NCBI GenBank assembly: GCA_949316495.1
Contig: OX439004.1
Location: 5,690,185-5,754,184, forward strand
Source of the DNA: Amphiduros pacificus
Taxonomy: Eukaryota; Annelida; Polychaeta; Phyllodocida; Hesionidae
Direction: 5' to 3'
Length of the DNA: 64,000 nucleotides
Part shown: one piece after another, positions 11,061-20,169 of the stretch
How positions within the stretch are numbered: the stretch's first letter is position 1
How the letters are laid out: every line of letters begins with the position of its first letter
Made by a program: the position numbers and the translations under genes
Notes under the pieces: model-generated
Told to the model about the DNA's origin: nothing
Database searches by the model: none
The model's input: only the letters and a program-made list of their open reading frames with translations

Positions 11061-11239
11061 ATCACAAACCCTTGTTACACCAGCACTATAACAATCTGGC
11101 CACATTAAGGTATTCACTGACAAGACAATACCGTAACTAAACCTCCTGTGACCCACACCACCCTGTTAATGTGATTACACAATCAGCAAAGACCTTATAC
11201 AATTGATATATGTTCTTCGCAATCAGACGTGTTGACCAG
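11061..11239. other. No recognised gene
   Basis: Short spacer between the RNase H relic and the CR1-like LINE. It does not resemble any part of the LINEs seen here. Confidence 0.3.
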
Positions 11240-12366
11240 TTTACATTGCCCAGGCAGTATCAAAAAACACAACTGTAAAAATCAAGCTTTTTGCAGATGA
11301 CACTAATGTGTTTATCAAAAATCGAATGATAAACATGCTCATGGCTGAGACAAACAAAGTGTTATTAGAGCTAGCTGACTGGTTCATTGAAAATGAACTA
11401 AGTCTTAGTATGGAGAAAACACAATACAGCATATTTCACCAGAAAAACAAAAAAGTCCCACAAGAATGTGACACAATCCATTTAGGGCAAAATGAAATAA
11501 AGAGAGTCAAAGAGGCACAGTATCTTGGTGCAATTTTAGATGATGAGCTTAGTTGGAATGCTCATGTCAAAAGCCTCATAGGAACTCTAGTAAAATATGC
11601 AGGGTCATTAAAGATAATACGTCACTTCTTGCCTGAAAAATGTAAACGACAGCTCTTTTTTGGATTCATCTACAGCAAAATTCAATATGCAATAAAGGTA
11701 TATGGTCACACCAGCCAAAAGAACATTAAAAATATTCAAACATTACAAAATAGAGTATTAAAAATCCTGTTTTCCAGAGATTGGTACACACCAACAATGG
11801 TATTACACAAGGAACTGAAATTGTTAACTGTTAAAGACATTTTTCAATTGCAAATCTGCAAATTTGTCAAAAATCAACATTTAGGCCATCTACCCCATGT
11901 GTTTGATGAATATTTTCCTACAAATAACTCAATACATGGTCATAACACAAGAAATTCGAGCAACATGCATGTCATTAGAAAAAGAACAACTGTTGGTCAA
12001 AAAACAGTAAAATGCCAAGGTGTCAAAATTTACAACAAGCTTCCTGGTACAGTAAAAAACTGCACTACAATAGAGGGTTTCAAGAGAAAAGCAAAGGAAT
12101 TCTTTATCTCTTGCTACTAGCTGTTATATAATCACATAACAAACATGCCACTTGTCATACTCTAATATAACTAATATGTTAACATGATATGGTTAAATCA
12201 TCGTGGTTACCAGCTAGATAAGATTAATCTTTTCTGGTAACCGTTCATTTTCTATATAACTTTCTTATAAGAATTGATCTATATGTAAGTAAAATGTAAA
12301 CATGTATTATATATCTTAATGTTGTAGAAAATGATAAATAAAAACATTCATTCATTCATTCATTCA
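11240..12366 (+). mobile_element. 5'-truncated CR1-like LINE with (ATTC)n tail, right copy
   Basis: It starts inside the RT shortly before the active-site box, runs through the ORF2 stop at 12118-12120 and a 3' UTR of about 225 bp, and ends in about five CATT units (12345-12366). The sequence gataaataaaa precedes the tail. It abuts the I/Nimb-like ORF1 relic at 12367, which suggests that it inserted into that relic. No target-site duplication could be found on its left. Confidence 0.85.
11251..12120 (+). CDS. CR1-like ORF2 fragment: RT palm end, thumb and C-terminus
   Basis: The open frame reads KLFADDT, the RT catalytic box with an A-D-D core. It then reads WFIENELSLSMEKTQY, the FLGVxxD-like motif YLGAILDDELSW, and the C-terminal signature LQNRVLKIL. 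It ends with KLPGTVKN and a lysine-rich tail. Order and spacing fit the last third of a CR1/L2/Jockey-type ORF2. There is no endonuclease and there are no RT fingers, so it cannot act alone. No stop interrupts it, which together with its near-identity to the left-edge copy suggests recent insertion. The first ATG is internal; the frame simply begins at the truncation. Confidence 0.8.
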   Translation, partial: QAVSKNTTVKIKLFADDTNVFIKNRMINMLMAETNKVLLELADWFIENELSLSMEKTQYSIFHQKNKKVPQECDTIHLGQNEIKRVKEAQYLGAILDDELSWNAHVKSLIGTLVKYAGSLKIIRHFLPEKCKRQLFFGFIYSKIQYAIKVYGHTSQKNIKNIQTLQNRVLKILFSRDWYTPTMVLHKELKLLTVKDIFQLQICKFVKNQHLGHLPHVFDEYFPTNNSIHGHNTRNSSNMHVIRKRTTVGQKTVKCQGVKIYNKLPGTVKNCTTIEGFKRKAKEFFISCY

Positions 12367-12740
12367 AGTGATATGGAGCTGACAAGTTGTGAGGTGTGAC
12401 AGAAAGGATGATTTATACCTATCTTTTCTTGAGATGAGGTTTGAGTGGATGTTATTGTTAGTTGAGTTATCAATGGGGTGGTGGATGTAGGATTGAATTG
12501 TAAAAATGAAATAGGTCTTATCATTTATTGACCAGGTATTATTGATAGGAATTGATCTTGATTTGTTTCTTTGGTCTTTAAACTACCAGGGCGTTTTTTG
12601 AAGTGCTAAACTCTGAACATCCTTGCGTGCCTGGGATAAAGCATGTCAAATGTGAGGACAGTTCTGTGAATATGATGGGGGATTACCCTGACAATTCACA
12701 CATTTCACATAGTTTCTTCAAAACTATGTTGTACTATGTT
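12367..12740 (-). mobile_element. Decayed ORF1 fragment of an I/Nimb-like LINE
   Basis: The minus strand around 12660-12710 reads V-K-C-V-N-C-Q-G-N and then S-Y-S-Q-N-C-P, the third CCHC knuckle of ORF1 in copies A-K. To its left, plus-strand text follows the ORF1 linker in the correct order (gatatggag.tgacaagttgtgagg, gagtggatgtt, ttgatttgtttctttggt, cgtgcctgggataaa). The frame is broken by indels. The fragment starts exactly where the CR1-like tail ends. Confidence 0.75.
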
Positions 12741-14027
12741 GTACTCTACAGTAAGTAAGGCAATTCTTTACGCCCTGCATCCACAAGCGGGAAAGATACA
12801 TTTTTGTAAAAGGTATAACCCTTTATCATGTAGTAATCTGAAGGCGAAGTGTAAATCCTTTTCATTCTGTTTGTTGTTTGAAAAATATAAATAATAAACA
12901 TACAATGGTCTTCTTTATAATAATCCTTCTCTGACCTGACTAAATCCAAACACATTTTGTTTGCCTCTAATAATTACTTTAAGTGTTATTCACACCTCAT
13001 CTATCTTATCTCTGACCTAACTAAATCACCCCAATCCGTGCATTTGTAGCTTATTACTATTCACACCTAAAATCATTTTATACTTAAATACAACTTGCAT
13101 CTACCATATATAATCATCTCATACTCAACTGATCCCAGTTCTATTTTGAACTTCAAATCTGATTATTTGTTTACTACAATTGATAGCCATTAATTGTTTA
13201 AGTTTGAAATTCAATACCAACCTTAATCTCATTTAAACCTTAATATCACCAATTTGTCACAATTCGTTAGTCTGTTAGTCTTAATACTGCTAATTTTGAA
13301 CCATACTGCCATTTCCCTATGATTTGGTACAACAAATTTAATTACATTAATTTGATTCAGCCAATTTACACAATGAATTTAATTTAGTACATTAACTCAG
13401 CTGTAATTAATGTAACTGTATCTTGCAATCAACATTAATTCTAACCTATTTAAAGACTATTTTTCTTTTTACTTTACTAAACTTTCCCCAATATTTGACC
13501 TTGTCACAATTATCTTAACAGTCTTATTTGTGGTGAGAGCTACCAGCTTTCTGAACTGGAGGTGGCAGATTGTTTTTGCGATGTAATTTGCCTTCTCTCC
13601 GGGGTTCCTGAATGCCAATAATGTACGCAATTCTATTCCTTTCTATATTATCGCATATTGTATTAACGTGTACAGTGTTTCATGTTTCTTGTCGATATAA
13701 CGTTTTGTTGTTGCCGTTTTTGCACTGACTGACCTCATTGTGTCGGTGAAGCAATCATTCATTGTGTTGTATATGATATCATGAAATTGTACAGTGCGTA
13801 AGAGCGATATTTACCACGCTACACTCGTCGGTTTTAATGTTATATACCTTCAAATTATGTAACAAACTTCTTGTGCGTTTCGTGCCACTAAAACTAAATT
13901 TAGCAGTTTCAAGCCAGCAACTGTTTGGTCATTCGCTTCACATAAATGATTTGTCTCCTGACAATTGTGTGTGTGTGATAGATGGAGTCAAGCTGTGATA
14001 GAACCAAAACAAATTCATTTATGCTGA
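12741..14027. other. No recognised gene
   Basis: AT-rich DNA with no ORF I can defend. A minus-strand frame at about 13.51-13.69 kb has an exon-like composition, but no domain and no clear splice signals. Confidence 0.35.
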
Positions 14028-14645
14028 TGTTGACTCATTTCATTGATGTTGATGAAGACTGATTTTATTGATGTTGATGAAGGCTGATTTTATTGATGTT
14101 GATGAAGGCTGATTTTATTGATGTTGATGTTGATGAAGGCTGATTTTATTGATGTTGATGAATGCTGATTTTATTGATGTTGATGTTGATGAATGCTGAT
14201 TTTATTGATGTTGATGTTGATGAAGGCTGATTTTATTGATGTTGATGTTGATGAAGGCTGATTTTATTGATGTTGATGAAGGCTGATTTTATTGATGTTG
14301 ATGTTGATGAAGGCTGATTTTATTGATGTTGATGGAGGCTGATTTAGTTGATGTTGATGTTGATGGAGGCGGATTTAGTTGATGTTGATGTTGATGGAGG
14401 CTGATTCAGTTGATGTTGATGTTGATGAAGGCTGATTTTATTGATGTTGATGAAGGCTGATTTTATTGATGTTGATGTTGATGAAGGCTGATTTTATTGA
14501 TGTTGATGAAGGCTGATTTTATTGATGCTGATGTTGATGAAGGCTGATTTTGTTGATGTTGATGGAGGCTGATTTTATTCTGATGTTGATGGAGGCTTAT
14601 TTAGTTGATGTTGATGGAGACTGATTATATTGATGTTGATGTTGA
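14028..14645. repeat. Minisatellite of 25 and 31 bp units
   Basis: The repeated unit is ctgattttattgatgttgatgaagg (25 bp written as ctgattttatt + gatgttgatgaagg). A second class carries one extra ttgatg hexamer (31 bp). The two classes alternate irregularly over about 22 units, and later units drift to ttagttgatg. LINE A begins at the right edge, and related units resume beyond it at 26291. Confidence 0.9.
14634..14645. repeat. Target-site duplication of LINE A, left copy
   Basis: TGTTGATGTTGA here equals 26291-26302 on the far side of A. The site is inside a minisatellite rich in this hexamer, so the 12-bp match could partly be repeat periodicity. Confidence 0.55.
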
Positions 14646-14879
14646 ATGAATGAATGAATGAATGGTTGCTTAGAGGCACATCAACCACTAAGGTTATTTA
14701 GTGCCTAAAAATGGTAAAAATGAATGAATGAATGGTTTCACATTGACACAATAAAGTGCCAAAACAGTAAAAATAGAAACATAATATTGACTAGAAACAA
14801 AATGTAAATGTTAATACAATATGTAGATAACACAAGAATTTATCAACTGTGAACAGCATTTATATAATATCAATCAAAT
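14646..14879 (-). mobile_element. I/Nimb-like LINE A, 3' end piece
   Basis: Tail, paired 3' module and most of the 3' UTR of element A, cut at 14879 by insertion of B. A resumes at 20698. The two pieces of A add up to about 5.81 kb, the full length of the family. Confidence 0.92.
14867..14879. repeat. Target-site duplication of LINE B, left copy
   Basis: ATATCAATCAAAT, repeated exactly at 20698-20710. It is 13 bp, in non-repetitive 3' UTR sequence of A, and uninterrupted copies show the same sequence once, so the call is firm. Confidence 0.95.
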
Positions 14880-14910
14880 GAATGAATGAATGAATGAATG
14901 GTTGCTTAGA

Positions 14911-14941
14911 GGCACATCAACCACTAAGGTTATTTAGTGCC
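14911..14941 (-). promoter_or_regulatory. 3' UTR stem-loop next to the tail (LINE B)
   Basis: On the minus strand GGCAC...AACC-TTAGT-GGTT...GTGCC folds as an outer 5-bp stem, an inner 4-bp stem and a 5-base loop, about 10 bases before the (CATT)n tail. Known LINEs such as UnaL2 use a 3' stem-loop as the RT recognition site; the same role here is inferred. A second, decayed version of the module with its own CATT run lies just upstream (about 14957-15000). Confidence 0.65.
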
Positions 14942-15211
14942 TAAAAATGGTAAAAATGAATGAATGGTTTCACATTAACACAATAAAGTGCCAAAACAGT
15001 AAAAATAGAAACGTAATATTGACTAGAAACAAAATGTAAATGTTAATACAATATGTAGATAACACAAGAATTTATCAACTGTGAACAGCATTTATATAAT
15101 ATCAATCAAATATAATAAATATGGATGATTTGTTTAAAAGACTTTATCAGTATGATGTTTTGCAGTTCTTGATAAATAAGTCAATGACATAAATAAACAA
15201 AAGCTCTGCCC

Positions 15212-18200
15212 TTAAAACTGATTATAAAGTCCTATGTGGGTTAAAAACGATACTATCACAGAAGTATCTACAGTATCAAATAACGTATGTAAATCTTGTA
15301 CATTAAAATATTGAGTTCTTATAATATCAAAATCGATACACTCAATTAAAATATGTTTAATAGTCAAAGCCCTTTGACAACCAATACATTCCGGTTGATC
15401 TTCACCTTTAAGCAGATAACAGTGCGTCAAATGACTATGACCTATTCTTATACGGGTTAAAACTGACTCTTCTCTACGGTTAATTCTAATAGCACCTTTA
15501 GTTTTGCCTAGAATGGGCTTAATTTCATGTAATTTATTAAAAATAGCTTCGTTCCAGCGTAATTGCCATTTAGAACGTAAAAAAACAGTAATATATTTCT
15601 TAAATTCTGTATAAGGTATTAGCATATTTATTGGCCGCTTATCCAATGCTGCCTTGGCAGCTTGGTCCGCAGCCTCATTTCCAAGGATTCCAATATGACT
15701 GGGAATCCAGTAAAAACGAATCTCTTTATTTTCCTCAGTACAGAGTTTATGATACCGTTCAAGGATATTTAAAATAAATGGATTTTTCCAATCCTTGGCT
15801 TTCAATGCTTGTAAACAAGACAAAGAATCAGAAAATATTAAAAATTTCCGATGTGGAGACGTCTCCACATGATCTAAAGCTAGGTATAAAGCATGAAGTT
15901 CTGCAGAATAAATAGATGATTTATTTGGCAGACGTTCTGAATAAATATGATTGCCCTTAACAGCAGCTGCAGCAGCCTTGTCATCATCAAATGATCCATC
16001 AGTGTAAATACACTGATATCCAGTGAAGATAGATTTTATTTCATTATATCTATTTATATACAGGGATGGATCGGTTGAGTATTTCTTTAATTCCGTCATG
16101 GCTAAATTAATATTTAAAGTTTCATAGGTCCATGGAGGTGTTTCTGGATATTGAAATTTAGCTATTTGATTCGGATTTAAATTTAAGGATTGTAAAGATT
16201 CCTTGATGCGAAGGCCAAAAGTTGGTATTGTATTTGGTTTATTTTCCAAAAGATCAACATAATTTGGATTGAATATAATATCATGTGCAGGATTGTCTGG
16301 ACAAGCTGCAATTTTTGCAGCATACTGAAGGGCAAGCTTTTCTCTTCTTAAATCAAGAGGCAGTTCATCTGCCTCAACTGCCAAGCTATCTGCAGGCGAG
16401 GTACGAAATGCACCAAGGCATAATCTTAACCCTTGATTTTGTACAGTATCAAGCATTTTAATATAAGATGGGCGTGCTGATCCATATATCATACACCCAT
16501 AATCAAGCTTAGAACGTACCAGCGCTCTGTATAATTGCAATAAAATATTGCGGTCCCCTCCCCAATCGGTATGGGCAAGAACCCGTAATAAATCTAATGC
16601 CTTCTGGCATTTCTTTTTAACGTATTTAATGTGAGGAATAAAAGATAATTTCCTGTCAAAAATAAGTCCAAGAAACTTGGTTTCTTCGACAACAGGTATC
16701 CGAGTTTGACCTAAATAAAGATCAGGATCTGGGTGAACCTTCCATTTTTTACAAAAGTGCATACACACAGTTTTCTTTAAAGAAAACTTAAATCCATTAT
16801 GATCAGCCCATTCTTTTAATCTATTTAAGTGTTGTTGGAGCTGTCGTTCTATTGTATGCATGCTTGTGGACCTGTAGCTTAAGTTGAAATCATCAACAAA
16901 AAGTGAGCAATCTGCTCCAGGCCTCATACAATCAACAATGCTGTTAATTTTAATAATAAAAAGGGTCACTGACAATATACTTCCCTGTGGAACACCCATT
17001 TCCTGATCAAAAGCATCAGAGAGTGATGCACCCACTCGAACTTTAAAATGTCTGTTTGATAGAAAATTTTGAATAAAAAGGGGTAAACGACCCCTTAATC
17101 CCATATCATATAAATCGCTCATTATCCCATATTTCCATGTGGTGTCATATGCCTTTTCTAAATCAAAGAAAATACTCACCACATGCTCACCTTTTATAAA
17201 ACCCTCTCTTATAAATGTCTCTAAACGTACCAGGTGGTCAATGGTACTTCGAGTTTTTCTAAAGCCACTTTGTGCAACAGAAATATAAGCTGCAGTTTCC
17301 AAAAACCAAACTAAACGCTCGTTAATCATTCGTTCCATTGATTTACAAATACAACTTGTTAAAGCAATGGGACGATAATTATTTGAATCTGATGAATCTT
17401 TGCCAGGTTTGGGAATGGGAATGATAGTGGCTTCCCTCCATGAAGGAGGAAAATCACCGCTTTCCCAAATTGTATTAAAAATATCTAAAAGATGCCCAAG
17501 TGATTGGTCAGGGAGATGTTTAAGGATTTGGTAGTGAATTTGATCAGGTCCAGGAGCAGTATCATGAGATTTATCCAAAGCAAGTTTTAAATCTTCTAAT
17601 GTAAATGATTTATTATATACTTCCAAGTTATGGGATATAAAATTTAGTTGGTTTCTTTCTTTTCTAGTTTTTATTTGTTGAAATTTGGCAGAATAATTAT
17701 TGGATGAGGAATTTTTTGAAATGGTTTGACCTATTGTGTTGCCTATTTCGGTGGGATTTGTAATTAATTGGCCATTTTGATTTAGATGTTTGATCCTTGC
17801 TCCACCTCCCTTCCCAGTAATTTTACGCACCATATCCCAGCATTTCTTAATTGGTGAACGTGTATTTAATTTAGAAACATAATCTTTCCAGCTTTTTCTT
17901 TTGCTTATTTTAATAATATAACGGGCTTTAGCTCTTTTTACTCGAAATTGGTGCAAATTATATTGAGTTGGCTGTCGATTAAATTTTTTCAGAGCTTTTT
18001 TGCGCTCCTTGACAGCTTTTTTGCACTCATCATTAAACCAGGGTTTTTCTTTAATTTTAGAATTTGGCTTTGATTTGGGAATACACCCATCAGCAATATC
18101 ATACAATGTATCTGTAAAAACTTGAAGAGGATCATCTACATTGTTAAAAAGTTCTGGAGTTATTCTATTGAAACAGGATGTTTGAAATTTTGCCCAATTG

Positions 18201-18943
18201 GCTTTATGAAATTTCCACTTGGGGATTCTTTCATCTGGTGGAGGAAAATGGTTATTTAAAATAATGGGGTAATGATCGCTACCCCATTGATCTTCCTCTA
18301 CTTCCCAGGAATAATCTAAAAATAAATTTGGAGTGCACATGGAGAGATCTATTGATGTTAAAGAGCCTGTAGCAGGGTGTAAATATGTCGGAGAATCGTC
18401 ATTCCAAAGGCACAAACTATTATTATTTAAAAAATCTTCTATTATACGTCCTTTGGCATCAGTATTATTTCTGCCACCCCAAAGATAGTTGTGTGCATTA
18501 AAGTCACCAACCAACATATATGGCTGTGGCAGCTGGGTTACCAAATTATTTAAATCTGTAATATTAACTGGCTCACTAGGTGGTAGATATATTGAACATA
18601 TAGTTAATGTATTGTGCAGGGTAACCCTGACTGCAGAAGTTTGTAAATTAGTATTTAAAGTTATTTTACTCTGGGGTATACAGGATTTAACAAAAATAGA
18701 AACTCCGCCATGTGCTCGGTCCATTGCATCTATTGAACCAACTTTATTATAAGGTACATATCCCTTAAATGTCGTTGACTTATCTTTAAAATTAGTTTCC
18801 TGTAAACAAATAACAGATGCATTATATTTTTGGGCTAATAACTCCAGTTCTGGCCTGTTTGCCTCAAATCCTCTACAATTCCATTGTATGATATTGCCGA
18901 TAGCCATATTAAGAATAATGAGAAAAAATATATGATTTAGCAT
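15212..18943 (-). CDS. LINE B ORF2: endonuclease, reverse transcriptase, RNase H
   Basis: About 1243 aa. Residues about 15-230 are an APE-like endonuclease: QWNCRGF, LQET, GDFNAHN, SIDLS and the terminal SDHYP carry the N, E, D/N, D and H catalytic positions. The RT (about 455-850) shows APGPD, NYRPIAL, FFDLEKAYD, MGVPQGS and FVDDF, whose two aspartates are the active site. RNase H (about 975-1110) keeps D-E-D-D in YTDGS, SAELHAL, FSDS and GNEAAD. A C-x2-C-x7-H-x4-C knuckle lies near residue 1190. The protein should nick chromosomal DNA, prime on it, copy the element RNA and remove RNA. The first ATG is 2 bases after the ORF1 stop (TGATTATG). MAIGNIIQW, 14 residues in, is an alternative start just before the domain. 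Confidence 0.95.
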   Translation of the reverse strand: MLNHIFFLIILNMAIGNIIQWNCRGFEANRPELELLAQKYNASVICLQETNFKDKSTTFKGYVPYNKVGSIDAMDRAHGGVSIFVKSCIPQSKITLNTNLQTSAVRVTLHNTLTICSIYLPPSEPVNITDLNNLVTQLPQPYMLVGDFNAHNYLWGGRNNTDAKGRIIEDFLNNNSLCLWNDDSPTYLHPATGSLTSIDLSMCTPNLFLDYSWEVEEDQWGSDHYPIILNNHFPPPDERIPKWKFHKANWAKFQTSCFNRITPELFNNVDDPLQVFTDTLYDIADGCIPKSKPNSKIKEKPWFNDECKKAVKERKKALKKFNRQPTQYNLHQFRVKRAKARYIIKISKRKSWKDYVSKLNTRSPIKKCWDMVRKITGKGGGARIKHLNQNGQLITNPTEIGNTIGQTISKNSSSNNYSAKFQQIKTRKERNQLNFISHNLEVYNKSFTLEDLKLALDKSHDTAPGPDQIHYQILKHLPDQSLGHLLDIFNTIWESGDFPPSWREATIIPIPKPGKDSSDSNNYRPIALTSCICKSMERMINERLVWFLETAAYISVAQSGFRKTRSTIDHLVRLETFIREGFIKGEHVVSIFFDLEKAYDTTWKYGIMSDLYDMGLRGRLPLFIQNFLSNRHFKVRVGASLSDAFDQEMGVPQGSILSVTLFIIKINSIVDCMRPGADCSLFVDDFNLSYRSTSMHTIERQLQQHLNRLKEWADHNGFKFSLKKTVCMHFCKKWKVHPDPDLYLGQTRIPVVEETKFLGLIFDRKLSFIPHIKYVKKKCQKALDLLRVLAHTDWGGDRNILLQLYRALVRSKLDYGCMIYGSARPSYIKMLDTVQNQGLRLCLGAFRTSPADSLAVEADELPLDLRREKLALQYAAKIAACPDNPAHDIIFNPNYVDLLENKPNTIPTFGLRIKESLQSLNLNPNQIAKFQYPETPPWTYETLNINLAMTELKKYSTDPSLYINRYNEIKSIFTGYQCIYTDGSFDDDKAAAAAVKGNHIYSERLPNKSSIYSAELHALYLALDHVETSPHRKFLIFSDSLSCLQALKAKDWKNPFILNILERYHKLCTEENKEIRFYWIPSHIGILGNEAADQAAKAALDKRPINMLIPYTEFKKYITVFLRSKWQLRWNEAIFNKLHEIKPILGKTKGAIRINRREESVLTRIRIGHSHLTHCYLLKGEDQPECIGCQRALTIKHILIECIDFDIIRTQYFNVQDLHTLFDTVDTSVIVSFLTHIGLYNQF

Positions 18944-18945
18944 AA

Positions 18946-20169
18946 TCACTTGTTAAGTTTACGATTATGCTTGGAGTGCACAGGAGTAAAATTCACATCT
19001 GGAGGATCACCTGTGTCCATCCTTTCCAAGGATTTACTTCTATTTATCTTACTTTTTACTTGATCTTTGCTTTCTTTTTTGTCTGATTTATGTATTGTTC
19101 TATTACTATTGATACTTTTATTATTGGATGATGTGGAGGGAGTTTGTGAAGAGGGTTTAGTGGATGTTGCTGTTGGTTGAGGTATTACTGGGATAGTGGA
19201 TGTCGTGGTCTGAGTAGATGTAGCTGAAGATTTTGAGGTTTTTGTGAAAAAGGAATAATTTTTGTCATCGATTGGCCATGTAATTTCGGTCTGAATTGCT
19301 ATTGATTTTGTTTCTTTAGGTTTTACAGAGCTGGCATAAGATGTCGTTGTTGTGTTCAAACTTTCTACTCGCTTCCGTGCCTCTGGAAAAGGTATATTTT
19401 CAGTGTGTCGTATTCGCTGAATTTCCTTCTCTTTTAAAAAGGAAGGACAATTCCGCGAATACGATGGATGATTTCCTTGGCAATTGACACATTTTATTAT
19501 ATTTGAAGAACAATCGTCTCCACTGTGCTGAGCGGTACATTTTGGACATGTTTCATTACCTTTACATCGATCAGATCCATGTCCATATCTCTGACACTTG
19601 AAGCAGCGCAGAGGGTTTGGAATAAATACATCAACTCTAACGTTCAAATATCCAACTTTAATAGATGTTGGAAGCTGCGCTGCTTCAAATGTCAGAATAA
19701 ACGTATTGATAGGAATTTTGACACCGTCCTTTTTTATAAATATCCGCTTGCATTGAACAACATCCTGGTCTTTGAGCTCATCCACTATCTCCTCCTCAGA
19801 AACTCCCACTAAATCTGGGCATCTGATTACTCCTTTTTTATTGTTGAGAGTTTTGTGAGCTGTTATAATAACAGGAACTGTGGCCAACATTCGGCATCGT
19901 AGTAGATTGTCCGCATGGCTTTTCCGCTCAACCTCAATCAATAATTTATTTCCCATCTTTTTAACGGTTTTTGGTACCCCGGCAATGCCTTGTATCCCCT
20001 TTGCAATTGCAAAGGGGGACATTTTTGCCAGGGTATGTTCAGCATCGGAACTTTCCGCAATTAAAAATCTAGGCCATTTTTCTATTTTGTTTGAATCATC
20101 GTCGCTGTCTATGTCATTCCTTGGTCGTTTTTGTTTGTTTTGCGCCATGTGTGTTTTTTTATATTTCAT
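18946..20169 (-). CDS. LINE B ORF1: RNA-binding protein with three CCHC knuckles
   Basis: 407 aa. The N-terminus is charged and carries a likely nuclear signal (KQKRPRND). Residues about 50-185 resemble the RRM-like/pre-knuckle region of I- and Jockey-type ORF1 proteins. Then come CFKCQRYGHGSDRC (C-x2-C-x4-H-x4-C), CPKCTAQHSGDDC (x3 and x4 spacing) and CVNCQGNHPSYSRNC (x3 and x6), at about 188-240. The C-terminal 150 residues are low-complexity Ser/Thr/Lys and end in a basic stretch. Expected role: coat the element RNA and bring it to the nucleus. The ATG at 20169 is used; a second ATG (MAQNK) seven codons on is equally plausible. Confidence 0.9.
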   Translation of the reverse strand: MKYKKTHMAQNKQKRPRNDIDSDDDSNKIEKWPRFLIAESSDAEHTLAKMSPFAIAKGIQGIAGVPKTVKKMGNKLLIEVERKSHADNLLRCRMLATVPVIITAHKTLNNKKGVIRCPDLVGVSEEEIVDELKDQDVVQCKRIFIKKDGVKIPINTFILTFEAAQLPTSIKVGYLNVRVDVFIPNPLRCFKCQRYGHGSDRCKGNETCPKCTAQHSGDDCSSNIIKCVNCQGNHPSYSRNCPSFLKEKEIQRIRHTENIPFPEARKRVESLNTTTTSYASSVKPKETKSIAIQTEITWPIDDKNYSFFTKTSKSSATSTQTTTSTIPVIPQPTATSTKPSSQTPSTSSNNKSINSNRTIHKSDKKESKDQVKSKINRSKSLERMDTGDPPDVNFTPVHSKHNRKLNK

